A model generated the notes under the pieces. The model was not told the origin of the DNA and searched no databases. It saw only the letters and a list, made by a program, of their open reading frames with translations. A stretch of DNA of 64,000 nt. It comes from Ectocarpus siliculosus (taxonomy: Eukaryota; Sar; Phaeophyceae; Ectocarpales; Ectocarpaceae). A program made the position numbers and the translations under genes. Positions 1-9,679 of the stretch are shown here, piece after piece (position 1 is the stretch's first letter; each line of letters opens with the position of its first letter). The stretch spans positions 690,720 through 754,719 of the forward strand of contig FN648785.1 of NCBI GenBank assembly GCA_000310025.1, given 5' to 3'.

Positions 1-178
1 GCCTTCGTGGACCCTTTTCCCATTCTCCTAAAGATTCATCAACTCTTCGCAGCCGTTGGGAATCGTAAGAGTCATAGACCCTCGAAGAACGGTAATCTAT
101 TATCACATATCCTCTCAGATCCTACTCTTTATGTACGTGTATCTGTGCTCCCCGAATCTCCATATCCTGACCTCCACA
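1..178 (-). repeat. 3' LTR of the gypsy element (partial)
   Basis: Bases 1-178 repeat 7669-7846 without a mismatch. Similarity stops at 178/7846, where the minus-strand LTR begins TGTGGAGG. The remainder of this LTR is beyond the window edge. Confidence 0.95.
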
Positions 179-180
179 TA

Positions 181-196
181 GCCCCCCTTTTTCTTC
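181..196 (-). other. Polypurine tract of the gypsy element
   Basis: Read on the minus strand this is an unbroken purine run, GAAGAAAAAGGGGGG, then C, two bases before the LTR start at 178. This is the expected position for the primer of plus-strand DNA synthesis in an LTR retrotransposon. Confidence 0.85.
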
Positions 197-722
197 GCCG
201 AAAGCTCAGCTTGTTGAAGTTGGGTTTTGGCGCGCATGCATGTTTGCATGTTAATTGTAGTGGAGCAGGTATGGACGTATCATTGGATCCAGATACAGCT
301 TTTCGAAAATTAAATCTCTCCCTCACTATCCGAAGACAGCTGACAGTGCCGTGTGGAAAACACACGTGTTGAAAGCAACACCGTACGGATTTAATCTCTC
401 CAAGGCTCGTACAAGCTACCAGTTATTGATGTCAATCAATGATGATATGTCAAAGTTTATTCTTGTTAAGCATCAAGAATTTGTACTTTGTGCGGGTTCT
501 GGTTCGCGTAACCATACCGCTGGGTGTAAGCAATCGTTTTGCTTCTTGAGTACGATAGGCATACGGTGTTCGACAGTCTAAAGACTGTTTCCGTGACTCA
601 CGTAGTGTCATCGAGTTGCGACCCTCAATTTCACTAGAGACCGGTTAACTTGACATTTCCTCGCCAGCATTTGACCCAATCAAATGCTGGATAGCAACCT
701 TATTGTTTGGATGCTATTCCTT
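197..722 (-). other. Non-coding 3' region of the gypsy element
   Basis: About 525 bp between the pol stop codon and the polypurine tract. Short open frames occur on both strands but none resembles env or any family I know. I see no third gene of this element here. Confidence 0.7.
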
Positions 723-3700
723 TCACCGTTTAGACACTTTGGAAATGTATCTTTTGTTTGCCTTCGGACTTCGTTTACTTTTCCGCTGAGCACTTTCCTT
801 GTTCACGCATTTTGTTGGCTTAGTACATGCCTTGGTTGGCTTTGCTTTGTGCCTTGCGCGTTTGTTTGTACTCGGATCCCTACCTTCGTCACGTTTGCGC
901 TTCGCTATTTTCTGCGGCGCTTCAGACGATTTCTTGGCGGGCGCGATGTCCAGATCATGTTTTGATCGGTATGCGGAAATCATTTCGTGGCATTGCGGCA
1001 CTTCGTCGGCACGATACATCAGATCTGATTCAGGACCGTATCCTTTCAGTCTTAGACGATATCGATAGTTGTGCGGACCTCTTCGGCCTTGACCACTTCG
1101 ATGCCCTACCACTTTCAGTACGACGTATCTTTCAATTTTCGGTTGATTTTCGTCGTTTGCTGTCAGGGCAGGTAAGGGAATTTGTTTCCCAAGGAAATAT
1201 TCAGCCAGTTTTTCAAACTGTGGTGCTGGTGGTTTTTCCTTTTCATGGTACTGTTTTAGATGGGCAAGGTGCACGGATATTTCTCGTGTTTCATTTACTC
1301 GCTGCACCCTATACACAACCGGTGACAGTTGTGAACAGATGACATACGGTCCTCGCCACGGTAAGAACAGCTTCGGATTTGGCCCATCTGAATCCTGGTG
1401 TGGTCGGTATACTAGTACTTGTTGACCAGGTTTAAAGACGGGGTACTGCGGTAACTTTTCGTTTTTTGCAGCTTGCTTCTCTGCACGTTCCGTTAGGTTT
1501 CTTCGCGCTAGTTCGAAAGCAATTTGTAGATTTTCTCGTGTGTTTTGAGCAAAACTCTCGGTATCTGCAGTTGAACCTACATGTGGGATTCCGAGAATTA
1601 CATCTACCGGTAACCGTGCTTGGCGACCAAACATCAAGAAGTACGGTGTCTCATGCATGGTTTTATTAAACGACGTATTATACGCTAGTTGAACCATTGG
1701 CAAGAGTTCCGCCCAGTTGTCACGATCCATGGAACTATGCATTGCGAGCATGGAATGCATCGTTGAATGCACACGCTCAGAGACCGAATTACCTTGCGGA
1801 CGATACGGCGTCGTGCGTGTTTTCTTGTAGCCCAAGATTGTTTGCAACTGATAGATGATCTTGTTTTCAAATTCAGTCCCTTGATCAGAATGTAGCATTT
1901 CCGGCGGGCCAAAAATACTGATAATCCGATCAATGATTACACGTGCTACGGTTTCAGCAGTTTTGTTCGGAACTGGTGTGAGAATTGCATAACGCGTTAA
2001 GTGATCCATCATGGAAAGCACGTATTTACATCTCATTCCGACTGCTGATGTTGAGAGCGATTTGTACTCGACTAGGTCGACTGATACTCTTTCAAATGGC
2101 CGCTGTACAGGTACATGACCTGTCGGCAGTTTCGGACGGCGGTGGGGTGTCTTTCTCCGTTGACAGGCCTGGCATTCTAGGCACCAAGTCCGTATGTCAC
2201 GGTTCATTGACTGCCACCAATATTTTTGTCGTATTTTTTCGTACGTTGGACGAAATGCAAGATGTCCACCCGAAAGAGCGTGATCATGGTATGCGTGCAT
2301 CACTAAACCTGTGAGGTCATGTGGGACTACAAGTTGATCACTAAAAGTGCTTCGTTTTCGTAGGTGTCCTGGCAGATACGATTTAAACAGTAAACCGTCT
2401 TGTATGGAATAGTACGACATTGATGTTGCCGTTTCGTTGTCCGGTAGCGGTGCTTTGGCGTCTAAAATGTATTGGACATATTCGCCGTATTCTTCGGCTT
2501 GTTTCTCGCGCAATTTCTCATGATCAACAGATTCAAATACTTTCATGGCGCTGACGAAATTTGAATTGACTGTGAACAGTTCCCTATCACTAAGGACTGG
2601 TTGCACATCGTCCAATTTGTCAATCGAGACTTGGTATGGTCTGTTTGGCATGTGTTGTTGCAGCTTTGGGTCGTCCGGTACATTTCGGCAAATCGGTGCA
2701 AGATTCGGCGCAGTTCGTTCTTGTTCATTTTCAAACACGAAAAGTCGCGATAACGTATCCGGCACTACATGCAACTTTCCCGGTTTATGTTTTACCGTGA
2801 AATCGAAGGATTGCAGTGCTATTGCCCATCTGGTGAGCATATTTGACGTGTCTTGCATCGTGTAAAGATATCGCAATGCCGCATGATCAGTCACGCACGT
2901 AAAATGTCTACCCCATAAATAAGGACGCCAGTGTTGAATTGCTAGAACAACAGCGTAGCATTCTTTCATGGTGGCAGAGTAGTGTTGTTGGCTTTTGTTG
3001 AATCGCTGGCTAAAGTATGCTATGATATTCACGTCATCGCCATTCTGTTGTGCCAGGAATGCTCCTGCTCCCACTTCAGATGCGTCGACATGAATAACAA
3101 ACTCCTTAGAAAAGTCCGGAAAATGCAAAACAGGGGCGTTGGTGAGTAATCGTTTCACTTCAGCAAATGCTTCATCATGTTTCGGACCCCAGCGTTTCGC
3201 TACCGACTTCACTGCGTCTTTCTTCGTAAGGTCAACCATTGGTGCGGTAACGGCGGCTAAGTCTGGGATGAATTTCCTGACATAGTTGACCGTTCCTAAG
3301 ACTGATCGCAAACTTTTGATGTTCGTTGGCGTTGGCAACTCTAGTATCGATTTTATTCGATCGTCACCTAATCGTATGCCATCTGCGGAAAGAACATGCC
3401 CCAAATACTTCACTTCCTTTGGCCCAAATTGTACCTTTGATGGTTTTAATGTAAGACCTGCGGCTTGTAGCGCTTGGAAGGTATTTTCCAAAAGAGAGAT
3501 ATGACCCTCCCATGTAGATGAACAACAAATAAGATCATCCATGTACACAAGAAGACCAGACTTTGGACCAAAATGTGCGAAAGTCAATGCCATCGTACGT
3601 TGAAACAGAAAAGGCGCATTGGCGATGCCAAAGGGGAGTCGTTTGAAAACCCATTTTCCATCCCGAGTAACGAATGCAGTCTTGTCTTGTTCTGCTTCGG

Positions 3701-5546
3701 CAATTGGTATTTGGTGGTATGCACTTTGTACATCGCAGACTGTGATGTATTTAGCACCTGCTACGGTGTCGATATGACTTGCCATTTCAGGCATTGGCCA
3801 CGATTTACGAATTAAATTCTTGTTGATCGTCGCTCTGTAGTCTACACAGAATCGGGGACTGCCGTCAGCTTTTGCTACCAACGTTACTGCTGACCCCCAT
3901 GGGCTCGCTCTTTGTTCGATTATCCCGGCTTCTTCCATTTCACCAACACATTTGTCAATGACCTCTTGCATTCGTGGATTAGCACGATATGGAGCTCGGT
4001 TGACTGGTTTTGTCCCCGGTTGTAATGGAAAATCAGCCTCTGTAAGAGTACATCTGCCCAGTTCTTTAGGACTCAGGGAGAACACTGAACGGTATTTGGT
4101 ACACAGTTTAAGCATTTCTTCACACTGGTCGGGCGAAAAAGTTGTATCTCGGAAAGCTTTGGCTAATGCTTTTGTGAGATCTGCACGAATTTTTTCCGTT
4201 TCTGCAGGACTCGATTGAACGCTGCTCATTGTTTGCGGCAGTACTGTTTTCACTGGAGAAATATAGCCTATGAGCGTATTCCTCTTTAAGGATACCGGTC
4301 TGTGAGAAGGGTTGGCCAGTTGGACCATTGCACTTTTGTTGTGCTGATACCAGTGACAGACCGTGCGTGCCACTATCACTCTGCGGAATGCATCTGGTGT
4401 ATCCTGCTTGCCCACGTCATCGGACGTAACGATGCGCGGTTCAACTACGGCAGCTGTGGTTTCATCTGGTGCCTCAAGCGAATGAATTTCAACAGCTATC
4501 TCATGTTGTGCAGGTATGCTGCATTTCCGTGTAGTGTATACAGGCATCACAGGTGTGTCCCTCTCTACTGCTACCACAGAACAGTTCAAACTGTTTCCCT
4601 GATCAGTCGTGGGATAGCGCGTTTTGCGGTGGACAGCTGGAATTTTGGTTGCTGCTGTTTTAAACGACAGTTCTTCCGCTTGCCAGTCAAGAACACCACC
4701 AAATGCGCCCATTATGCTATTGTCGAGTAGCATATTATCTGGTCCCAACGACGGCAGCACTAGAGCTTCAACAGGTAATGTGATTTCGCCTAGTGTCAGT
4801 TCAAATCGAGTGTACCCTGCAATTTTTAGGGGCGAACCATCAGCGCTTCGCAGATTGATTGCTCCAGGGGGTACCGGAAATATTTCCGTGTTTTTTAACG
4901 TTTTGTGACTTCTCATGAACTTCCGTGATATGCATGGTATGTCACACGCCGTGTCGATTGTTATTTCATCAACCGATTCATTATTTATTCTGGCGGGTAC
5001 GCGTACTCGCTTGGATGTCGATCGCAATACCGATGGACACACGGGATATCCAGCGAGTGCCGACATGTAAAAAGCTTGAAATTCTTCATTACGGTCAGTT
5101 CTCATTAGGTTGGACCTATGTTTCGACCTGAAGTCCCCAGCTACGGTAGCTACGTGCAAGGCTTGCGGCGCTAAACAGGCGGCTACTTGCCCTACTTGGG
5201 TGCTATCCCTTAGTGCTGGAGCTACAGAGGCTACTGCATCAGCTGTGCTGGTACTTGACTTCGGAACCCCTCGCGTCTGCTTGTTGCTACAACCTTCGCG
5301 AGAATATTCTCGTGTTACATGTACTTCAACTGTCTTGCTACAGCGTTGCTCTCTGATTGCTTTCTTCTTTTTTCCCACCAGAGATCGTACACCATTTTTA
5401 CAGTGTTTTGAATCCCTCTCATCTACTTTGGCTCTCTTCTGCTTGCTCGAACTTTGCAGTCTATCCCAGTTTGTACTTACTGGTTTGACAGAACCAAATG
5501 ATTGGTGTCCCACGTTGGCCGAAGGACGCTGCCTACTCGGGCGACC
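723..5546 (-). CDS. pol: Gypsy pol: protease, reverse transcriptase, RNase H, integrase, chromodomain
   Basis: About 1607 codons follow the gag UAG in the same frame. No ATG occurs until about 147 codons after the stop, so the product is probably made only as Gag-Pol. Numbering from the GTG at 5513: aspartic protease IDTAC motif near residue 187; RT with YMDD at about 657-660; RNase H starting near 810 (HVDAS); integrase zinc-binding HHCC region near 1075-1110; integrase core D about 1145, D 1210, E 1246, the last two exactly 35 residues apart; GPY/F module (WRGPYV) near 1385; chromodomain-like segment about 1461-1521 (YRLRLKGYG, then acidic and aromatic positions); and a Lys/Arg-rich tail of about 75 residues that may carry nuclear localisation signals. 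The protease reads D-T-A where D-S/T-G is usual, which is unusual but not proof of inactivity. The chromodomain suggests a chromovirus-like lineage that targets marked chromatin. Confidence 0.95.
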   Translation of the reverse strand, partial: GRPSRQRPSANVGHQSFGSVKPVSTNWDRLQSSSKQKRAKVDERDSKHCKNGVRSLVGKKKKAIREQRCSKTVEVHVTREYSREGCSNKQTRGVPKSSTSTADAVASVAPALRDSTQVGQVAACLAPQALHVATVAGDFRSKHRSNLMRTDRNEEFQAFYMSALAGYPVCPSVLRSTSKRVRVPARINNESVDEITIDTACDIPCISRKFMRSHKTLKNTEIFPVPPGAINLRSADGSPLKIAGYTRFELTLGEITLPVEALVLPSLGPDNMLLDNSIMGAFGGVLDWQAEELSFKTAATKIPAVHRKTRYPTTDQGNSLNCSVVAVERDTPVMPVYTTRKCSIPAQHEIAVEIHSLEAPDETTAAVVEPRIVTSDDVGKQDTPDAFRRVIVARTVCHWYQHNKSAMVQLANPSHRPVSLKRNTLIGYISPVKTVLPQTMSSVQSSPAETEKIRADLTKALAKAFRDTTFSPDQCEEMLKLCTKYRSVFSLSPKELGRCTLTEADFPLQPGTKPVNRAPYRANPRMQEVIDKCVGEMEEAGIIEQRASPWGSAVTLVAKADGSPRFCVDYRATINKNLIRKSWPMPEMASHIDTVAGAKYITVCDVQSAYHQIPIAEAEQDKTAFVTRDGKWVFKRLPFGIANAPFLFQRTMALTFAHFGPKSGLLVYMDDLICCSSTWEGHISLLENTFQALQAAGLTLKPSKVQFGPKEVKYLGHVLSADGIRLGDDRIKSILELPTPTNIKSLRSVLGTVNYVRKFIPDLAAVTAPMVDLTKKDAVKSVAKRWGPKHDEAFAEVKRLLTNAPVLHFPDFSKEFVIHVDASEVGAGAFLAQQNGDDVNIIAYFSQRFNKSQQHYSATMKECYAVVLAIQHWRPYLWGRHFTCVTDHAALRYLYTMQDTSNMLTRWAIALQSFDFTVKHKPGKLHVVPDTLSRLFVFENEQERTAPNLAPICRNVPDDPKLQQHMPNRPYQVSIDKLDDVQPVLSDRELFTVNSNFVSAMKVFESVDHEKLREKQAEEYGEYVQYILDAKAPLPDNETATSMSYYSIQDGLLFKSYLPGHLRKRSTFSDQLVVPHDLTGLVMHAYHDHALSGGHLAFRPTYEKIRQKYWWQSMNRDIRTWCLECQACQRRKTPHRRPKLPTGHVPVQRPFERVSVDLVEYKSLSTSAVGMRCKYVLSMMDHLTRYAILTPVPNKTAETVARVIIDRIISIFGPPEMLHSDQGTEFENKIIYQLQTILGYKKTRTTPYRPQGNSVSERVHSTMHSMLAMHSSMDRDNWAELLPMVQLAYNTSFNKTMHETPYFLMFGRQARLPVDVILGIPHVGSTADTESFAQNTRENLQIAFELARRNLTERAEKQAAKNEKLPQYPVFKPGQQVLVYRPHQDSDGPNPKLFLPWRGPYVICSQLSPVVYRVQRVNETREISVHLAHLKQYHEKEKPPAPQFEKLAEYFLGKQIPLPALTANDENQPKIERYVVLKVVGHRSGQGRRGPHNYRYRLRLKGYGPESDLMYRADEVPQCHEMISAYRSKHDLDIAPAKKSSEAPQKIAKRKRDEGRDPSTNKRARHKAKPTKACTKPTKCVNKESAQRKSKRSPKANKRYISKVSKR

Positions 5547-5549
5547 CTA
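5547..5549 (-). promoter_or_regulatory. In-frame UAG between gag and pol, probable readthrough site
   Basis: Gag ends ...AAA GAC UAG and the next bases are GGU CGC CCG, all sense codons in the same frame leading straight into pol. Eleven sense codons precede the first near-cognate start (GTG), and the first ATG is far downstream. A short GGG/CCC hairpin can form immediately after the stop. The arrangement resembles the Gag-UAG-Pol suppression used by gammaretroviruses. Alternatives are a point mutation in a former Gag-Pol fusion or reinitiation. Confidence 0.7.
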
Positions 5550-7463
5550 GTCTTTGGTAACTTTGTACCCCTCTTTTTTCGCTGCTTCTTCATTTTTACA
5601 CTCGGCACGGGTGTGCGTGAAGCGAATGCTACTGAATCGGCAGCCAATAAAGTCACACTCTTTGCGAGTGTTGTCAGTGTCGGACTTGGTAGTCCCAGCA
5701 AACGATACTTTCGCTTTCGCCCTCGCAGGGGGGCCCCGGGATTTGGAGTTGTCTCGATCCCGTTTGTCGGTCCCCCGCTGAGGACGCCCACCGCGTTGCG
5801 TGCTGTACGCTCCACCACTGGACACAAATGCCTCCTGCCCGGAAATATAATTTTCCAGAGCAGAAATACGGTCGCGATTATCCTGCGCAGTCGTTTGGAG
5901 CTGCCCGGAACGAGCCGAACCGTACACGGTGGAAGCGGTAGCCGAGATGGGGGCAGGGGGAGAGCGCAGTTTGTTGGACTCGTGTCGACGAGCACGCGCT
6001 TTAGATTCCATGAAAGAATCGGATGGATCTGCCCGCATCATCTCTACGCGGATGTGTGGATGTACACCGTTCTCAAAAGAGGCGGTGAGAGCTTGGTTGA
6101 ATGCGTGTTCATGAGGTGGTACATTCAGCGGAGCTGTGCGTTCGGCTTCGGCTAGAAGTCTGGCATACGCGCGTGATACTCGGAGCGCGAACACGTCAAC
6201 TGATTCGCTACTTTTTGCTTCTAATGTCATGACATCACGCGCAAGAAGAGCAATTCGGTTGGCGGGAGCGAACGATGTGGTGAAAGCCGTGACCCACTCC
6301 TTCCATGTTTTCGGAGGTGTGATGCGGATCACTTCTCCACGTGCACGCAACGCATTTAGCTGAGCTGGCGGTCGCCATTCGAGAGATGAGCTAAGCATGA
6401 GGCTGAGGCTTTGAGCTGCTGCACCTCGCACGAATAGCGCGAGATGTTTGATTGCGCGGTGATCGATTGTACGTTGAGAGACGTTGTCGGCTGACAATAG
6501 ACCGATGTGTGCCCTGTAAAGTGCCATTTTTTCCGGAACATCTTCATGAGGCAGACCCTCGAGCTTGAGATCAGGAGGTAGGTCATTGGCTTTCAAAGTG
6601 AACCGTGCCGTGCTAATCACTTCCTGGTTGACCGTGGTTTGGGTTACCGGGGTAGTGGTGTCCTGGTTTACCGTCTGCTGGTTTACCTGGTTCGGTGAGG
6701 CCTGGTTTACCGTGTTTTGGTGTACCGGGTTAATAGATGAATTTGTCGGTGTAGACACATTCATATTCTGAGCAGGGGTCTGTTGAACACTTACTGTCGT
6801 GCGCATACCAGAACGATTTTCTGCATCTAGATCGGAGGCAAGCGAACGCGGATTCACCTGCTGGATATCATGCTGGTGGACGGCTCCTGGCATGAGCATG
6901 TTGAGAACCCATGCCGGTGGGGTCTTTTCCGCTTCCACGGCCTTCGTGACCGCTCCAACGAGAACGGCTTCCAGCGACCCGCCGCTTGCCAGGAGCGAAC
7001 CGCTCTGCTGGCTTGCGGCGCTTGCGCGGTTCCGCAGGATGTCGTGCGCGAGGTCGTCGTCAACGTCGTCGTCGCCAACGGCGCCTTCTTCGCTGTCGTC
7101 ATCATTGTCGTCGGAGTTCGGGTCGGTGTCGCGGTGTCGGGTGGTGACAGCTTCGGCGCCATCGCCAGCGCTGCTGTTGTTGTCGCTGTCGTCACGACTT
7201 CCACCCACCAAAGCTTGGAAGTACCCGCCACGGTTACCGGTCTGCGAGGGTGCTACGCTCGCAGCCGCACCAGCGGTGTCCCCAGCTTGGGATGGCGTCG
7301 ACTGTCCCTCTTGGGGCTTAGCCGAGCCTTGGTGGTTAGGCGCAGCAGCGTCGGGGCGCGGCTTCGTCTGCTGTTTGGTCATCAGCGGCTTTTGCTTTTT
7401 TAGCTGTTGCTGCTGTTGTTGCGACCCTCCGTCCTTTTTCTTTCCTCCTCCTTTGGAGCCCAT
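5547..7463 (-). CDS. gag: Gypsy Gag polyprotein
   Basis: 638 residues from an ATG at 7463, the first one after the 5' LTR. The N-terminus is Gly/Lys-rich and begins Met-Gly, followed by a polyglutamine run and a strongly acidic Asp/Glu stretch. Around residues 240-290 lies a degenerate repeat of Thr-Val-Asn-Gln units. The region about 330-490 has the helical composition of a retrotransposon capsid (Trp-Lys-Glu-Trp near 385). A zinc-knuckle-like C-x4-C-x8-H-x4-C occurs near 603-622; the classical retroviral spacing is C-x2-C-x4-H-x4-C, so this is atypical. A basic linker precedes it. Gag would form the virus-like particle and bind element RNA. The frame is intact. Confidence 0.9.
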   Translation of the reverse strand: MGSKGGGKKKDGGSQQQQQQLKKQKPLMTKQQTKPRPDAAAPNHQGSAKPQEGQSTPSQAGDTAGAAASVAPSQTGNRGGYFQALVGGSRDDSDNNSSAGDGAEAVTTRHRDTDPNSDDNDDDSEEGAVGDDDVDDDLAHDILRNRASAASQQSGSLLASGGSLEAVLVGAVTKAVEAEKTPPAWVLNMLMPGAVHQHDIQQVNPRSLASDLDAENRSGMRTTVSVQQTPAQNMNVSTPTNSSINPVHQNTVNQASPNQVNQQTVNQDTTTPVTQTTVNQEVISTARFTLKANDLPPDLKLEGLPHEDVPEKMALYRAHIGLLSADNVSQRTIDHRAIKHLALFVRGAAAQSLSLMLSSSLEWRPPAQLNALRARGEVIRITPPKTWKEWVTAFTTSFAPANRIALLARDVMTLEAKSSESVDVFALRVSRAYARLLAEAERTAPLNVPPHEHAFNQALTASFENGVHPHIRVEMMRADPSDSFMESKARARRHESNKLRSPPAPISATASTVYGSARSGQLQTTAQDNRDRISALENYISGQEAFVSSGGAYSTQRGGRPQRGTDKRDRDNSKSRGPPARAKAKVSFAGTTKSDTDNTRKECDFIGCRFSSIRFTHTRAECKNEEAAKKEGYKVTKD

Positions 7464-7495
7464 GTTTCACACGTGGGTTGTAAAGATAGAACGCT

Positions 7496-7509
7496 TCGTC
7501 GAACGCCAA
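7496..7509 (-). other. Possible primer-binding site of the gypsy element
   Basis: Just inside the inferred 5' LTR end the minus strand reads TTGGCGTTCGAC. A TGG start right after the LTR is typical of tRNA-primed sites, but I cannot match it to a named tRNA. The LTR boundary itself was inferred from this site and the TG/CA termini. Confidence 0.35.
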
Positions 7510-7511
7510 TA

Positions 7512-7846
7512 TGGAAGCCCTCTACTCTGGCTGAGCAGAGAGTCCGGGAGTGTGGTGGCTATGTCCTGCCACCGGAGGTTGGCTATTTCCTTTGGTGCAA
7601 TATGGCGAGGAATGCCAAGCGTGACCGAGCGAACTCAGTCAAGCTAGGGTGGCGAGGAGAGTGGGCGAGCCTTCGTGGACCCTTTTCCCATTCTCCTAAA
7701 GATTCATCAACTCTTCGCAGCCGTTGGGAATCGTAAGAGTCATAGACCCTCGAAGAACGGTAATCTATTATCACATATCCTCTCAGATCCTACTCTTTAT
7801 GTACGTGTATCTGTGCTCCCCGAATCTCCATATCCTGACCTCCACA
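7512..7846 (-). repeat. 5' LTR of the gypsy element
   Basis: On the minus strand it starts TGTGGAGG at 7846 and ends CTTCCA at 7512, giving TG...CA termini and about 335 bp. The part from 7669 to 7846 is identical to 1-178. The inner boundary (7512) is inferred from the terminal dinucleotide and the primer-site-like sequence, because the matching part of the other LTR is outside the window. Confidence 0.75.
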
Positions 7847-8542
7847 CAGAGGAGAAAATATATAGACGGGCAAGCGAAAGACATTGGAATCCCCATGTGA
7901 CACGCGTGTGTGTGTATGTTCTATGAACGTCATCGACCACGCTGTCCGGCTGACCAACGAAAAGACATCTGGTCGGTCTGAATGGGATTGCTATCACGAC
8001 CACGCTTGCGAGTCTTGGGTGCTCTGTACTGGCGAGGTGGGTAGTGAGCCACGGGTGACGACTCAATACCCTGCAGTAGTCTATTTGCGATGCTGTGGAA
8101 GGTGCGAGACGTTGCTTCCAGACAGCAACGCAGCGACCCAGAACACGCAATTCAATTACTTGCGGAATTAAATTCGAACGGATCTTCCACGACCTTGTGC
8201 CCGCTCCCGCTGGAAGTTTGTTCAAAATATAAATATTATGGTACATATCAACGGCGGAGGAACATGAACGACACATGCTCGCCCCTGCTACAACAGTAGT
8301 ACCGCCAAACAACCCGCACCTATCAGTACTGCCACAGACACAAAATGAACAGTGGCAGCTTACACGAATGCACTTGTAATGCTGCTGCTGCTCAGCTGCT
8401 GCTGTAATGGCAATTACTCCTATCTATCTTTCTTTCTTATTCGGCAGTACATACATGCAAGAACAACACCCTGGCGCCTGGCACCAAAAAGGGTCTCTTG
8501 TGCACTTTTCTTGCCCTTGGCACAGCAGTTTTTGTTTCCAAG

Positions 8543-8836
8543 TGATCCCTCCCCGCACACCGAAGCAACAGCAATAAGAGAGGTATCCGCCTCGAGCTGT
8601 GTCCAAACTCCGTCTTGTGTGGTGGTTATCACCGTCCGGGGGGCTGTGGTACGCTCAGAAATTGCGGGCGCGAGAATCTGGCATACAGCCTGCAAACAAG
8701 AACGCCGCGCCTGTCTGCTGGGATCAGTTTCTACATTTTCCCAGGCGCAAATAGGTTGGTTTACAGCAGTACCGATGATCCCTCCCCACACACCGAAGCA
8801 ACAGCAATGACGATGACGTCCGCCACGAGCTGTGCG
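8543..8836. repeat. Diverged 60-bp direct repeat, two copies 234 bp apart
   Basis: 8543-8602 and 8777-8836 share the first 33 bases with one mismatch and then a weaker match ending in GAGCTGTG. The same spacing holds throughout, indicating an old local duplication. Confidence 0.75.
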
Positions 8837-9647
8837 TATGAATGGCTCCCTTCCCTCGCCAGTGCTGTGTTGTCGCTCCTAGCGGTGTTACGTGTTAAAC
8901 CGGGTGCTTCCTTTGTTCTCTTGGTTTGAACCGAGCAACTACTGTTGCGTGTGTGTATGTTGCTTTACCTCTCGTCCAACTCCCGGGGACGAGGGCGAAG
9001 TTTTCCGATCATTTTGGGGACAAATGCCTGTAAAGCACGGCCATCTGTTTTCGGAGCCCGACGAAACCGGTGTGACGAAGAGTGCCCTAATTAGCTTCCT
9101 CCTCACAGCCCAGCAGATCGGAAGTCGGTTCTCAATAGACCTCGTTCTCGTCTAATAACGGTGAGATTTTATTGATGTGCCGTTCCCCGGGGGGTTTTGC
9201 GGCTCTACAGCGCGATGGTTGAAAGAGCCCGATATTAAGAGCCTTTTTTTCCGTCCTGAGGATTAAGGGAAAAAATGTCGCGCTTCGGGCTCCGCGGCTC
9301 ATTGTAATAGTTTGAATCGACCAAGGCGACTGGCTGACGACATAGCCTGGTGCGGTGTAAGGAACAAGAAACCCAGCATGTTTTCTTCTCCACGGATTCC
9401 CCTCATAGTGGGGGCCGTGGAGAGTGTTGGCCTAAATTGTCCGGTCTGCGCGTGGGGTAGGTTAAGGAGTGGTAATAGGAAAATATACAATCTTCTACTG
9501 CTGTGTGCGGGTAGTTTCGCCCAAACATCCTGCTATTTTTTGAGTTTCCACGCGACAAACAACCGCATTAGATTTGCGTACAAAATTGCACAACTTTTGG
9601 AGCTTCTTGTGTGTATATTGTGCAGAGCTACATACACTAAATACATG

Positions 9648-9679
9648 CACATCAACCTCACATCACATCAACCTCACAT
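9648..9679. repeat. 16-bp tandem repeat, two perfect units
   Basis: CACATCAACCTCACAT occurs twice head to tail and a third partial unit follows. Confidence 0.85.

Larger units (their letters stand above)
1..7846 (-). mobile_element. Ty3/gypsy LTR retrotransposon with chromodomain, truncated by the window edge
   Basis: Order on the minus strand is 5' LTR (7846-7512), gag (7463-5547), pol (5546-723) with protease, reverse transcriptase, RNase H, integrase and chromodomain, about 525 bp of non-coding DNA, polypurine tract (196-181), then the start of the 3' LTR (178-1). RT-RNase H ahead of integrase is the gypsy order. Both long frames are uninterrupted apart from one UAG between them, and the 178 bp of LTR visible on both sides are identical, so this looks like a young and possibly active copy. 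About 156 bp of the left LTR should lie outside the window. The target-site duplication cannot be tested; the bases after the right LTR are CAGAG. Confidence 0.95.

Noticed and set aside
5477-5995. 172-codon minus-strand frame and 217-codon plus-strand frame over the gag C-terminus
   Set aside because: Shadows of gag in other frames, with no motifs of their own.
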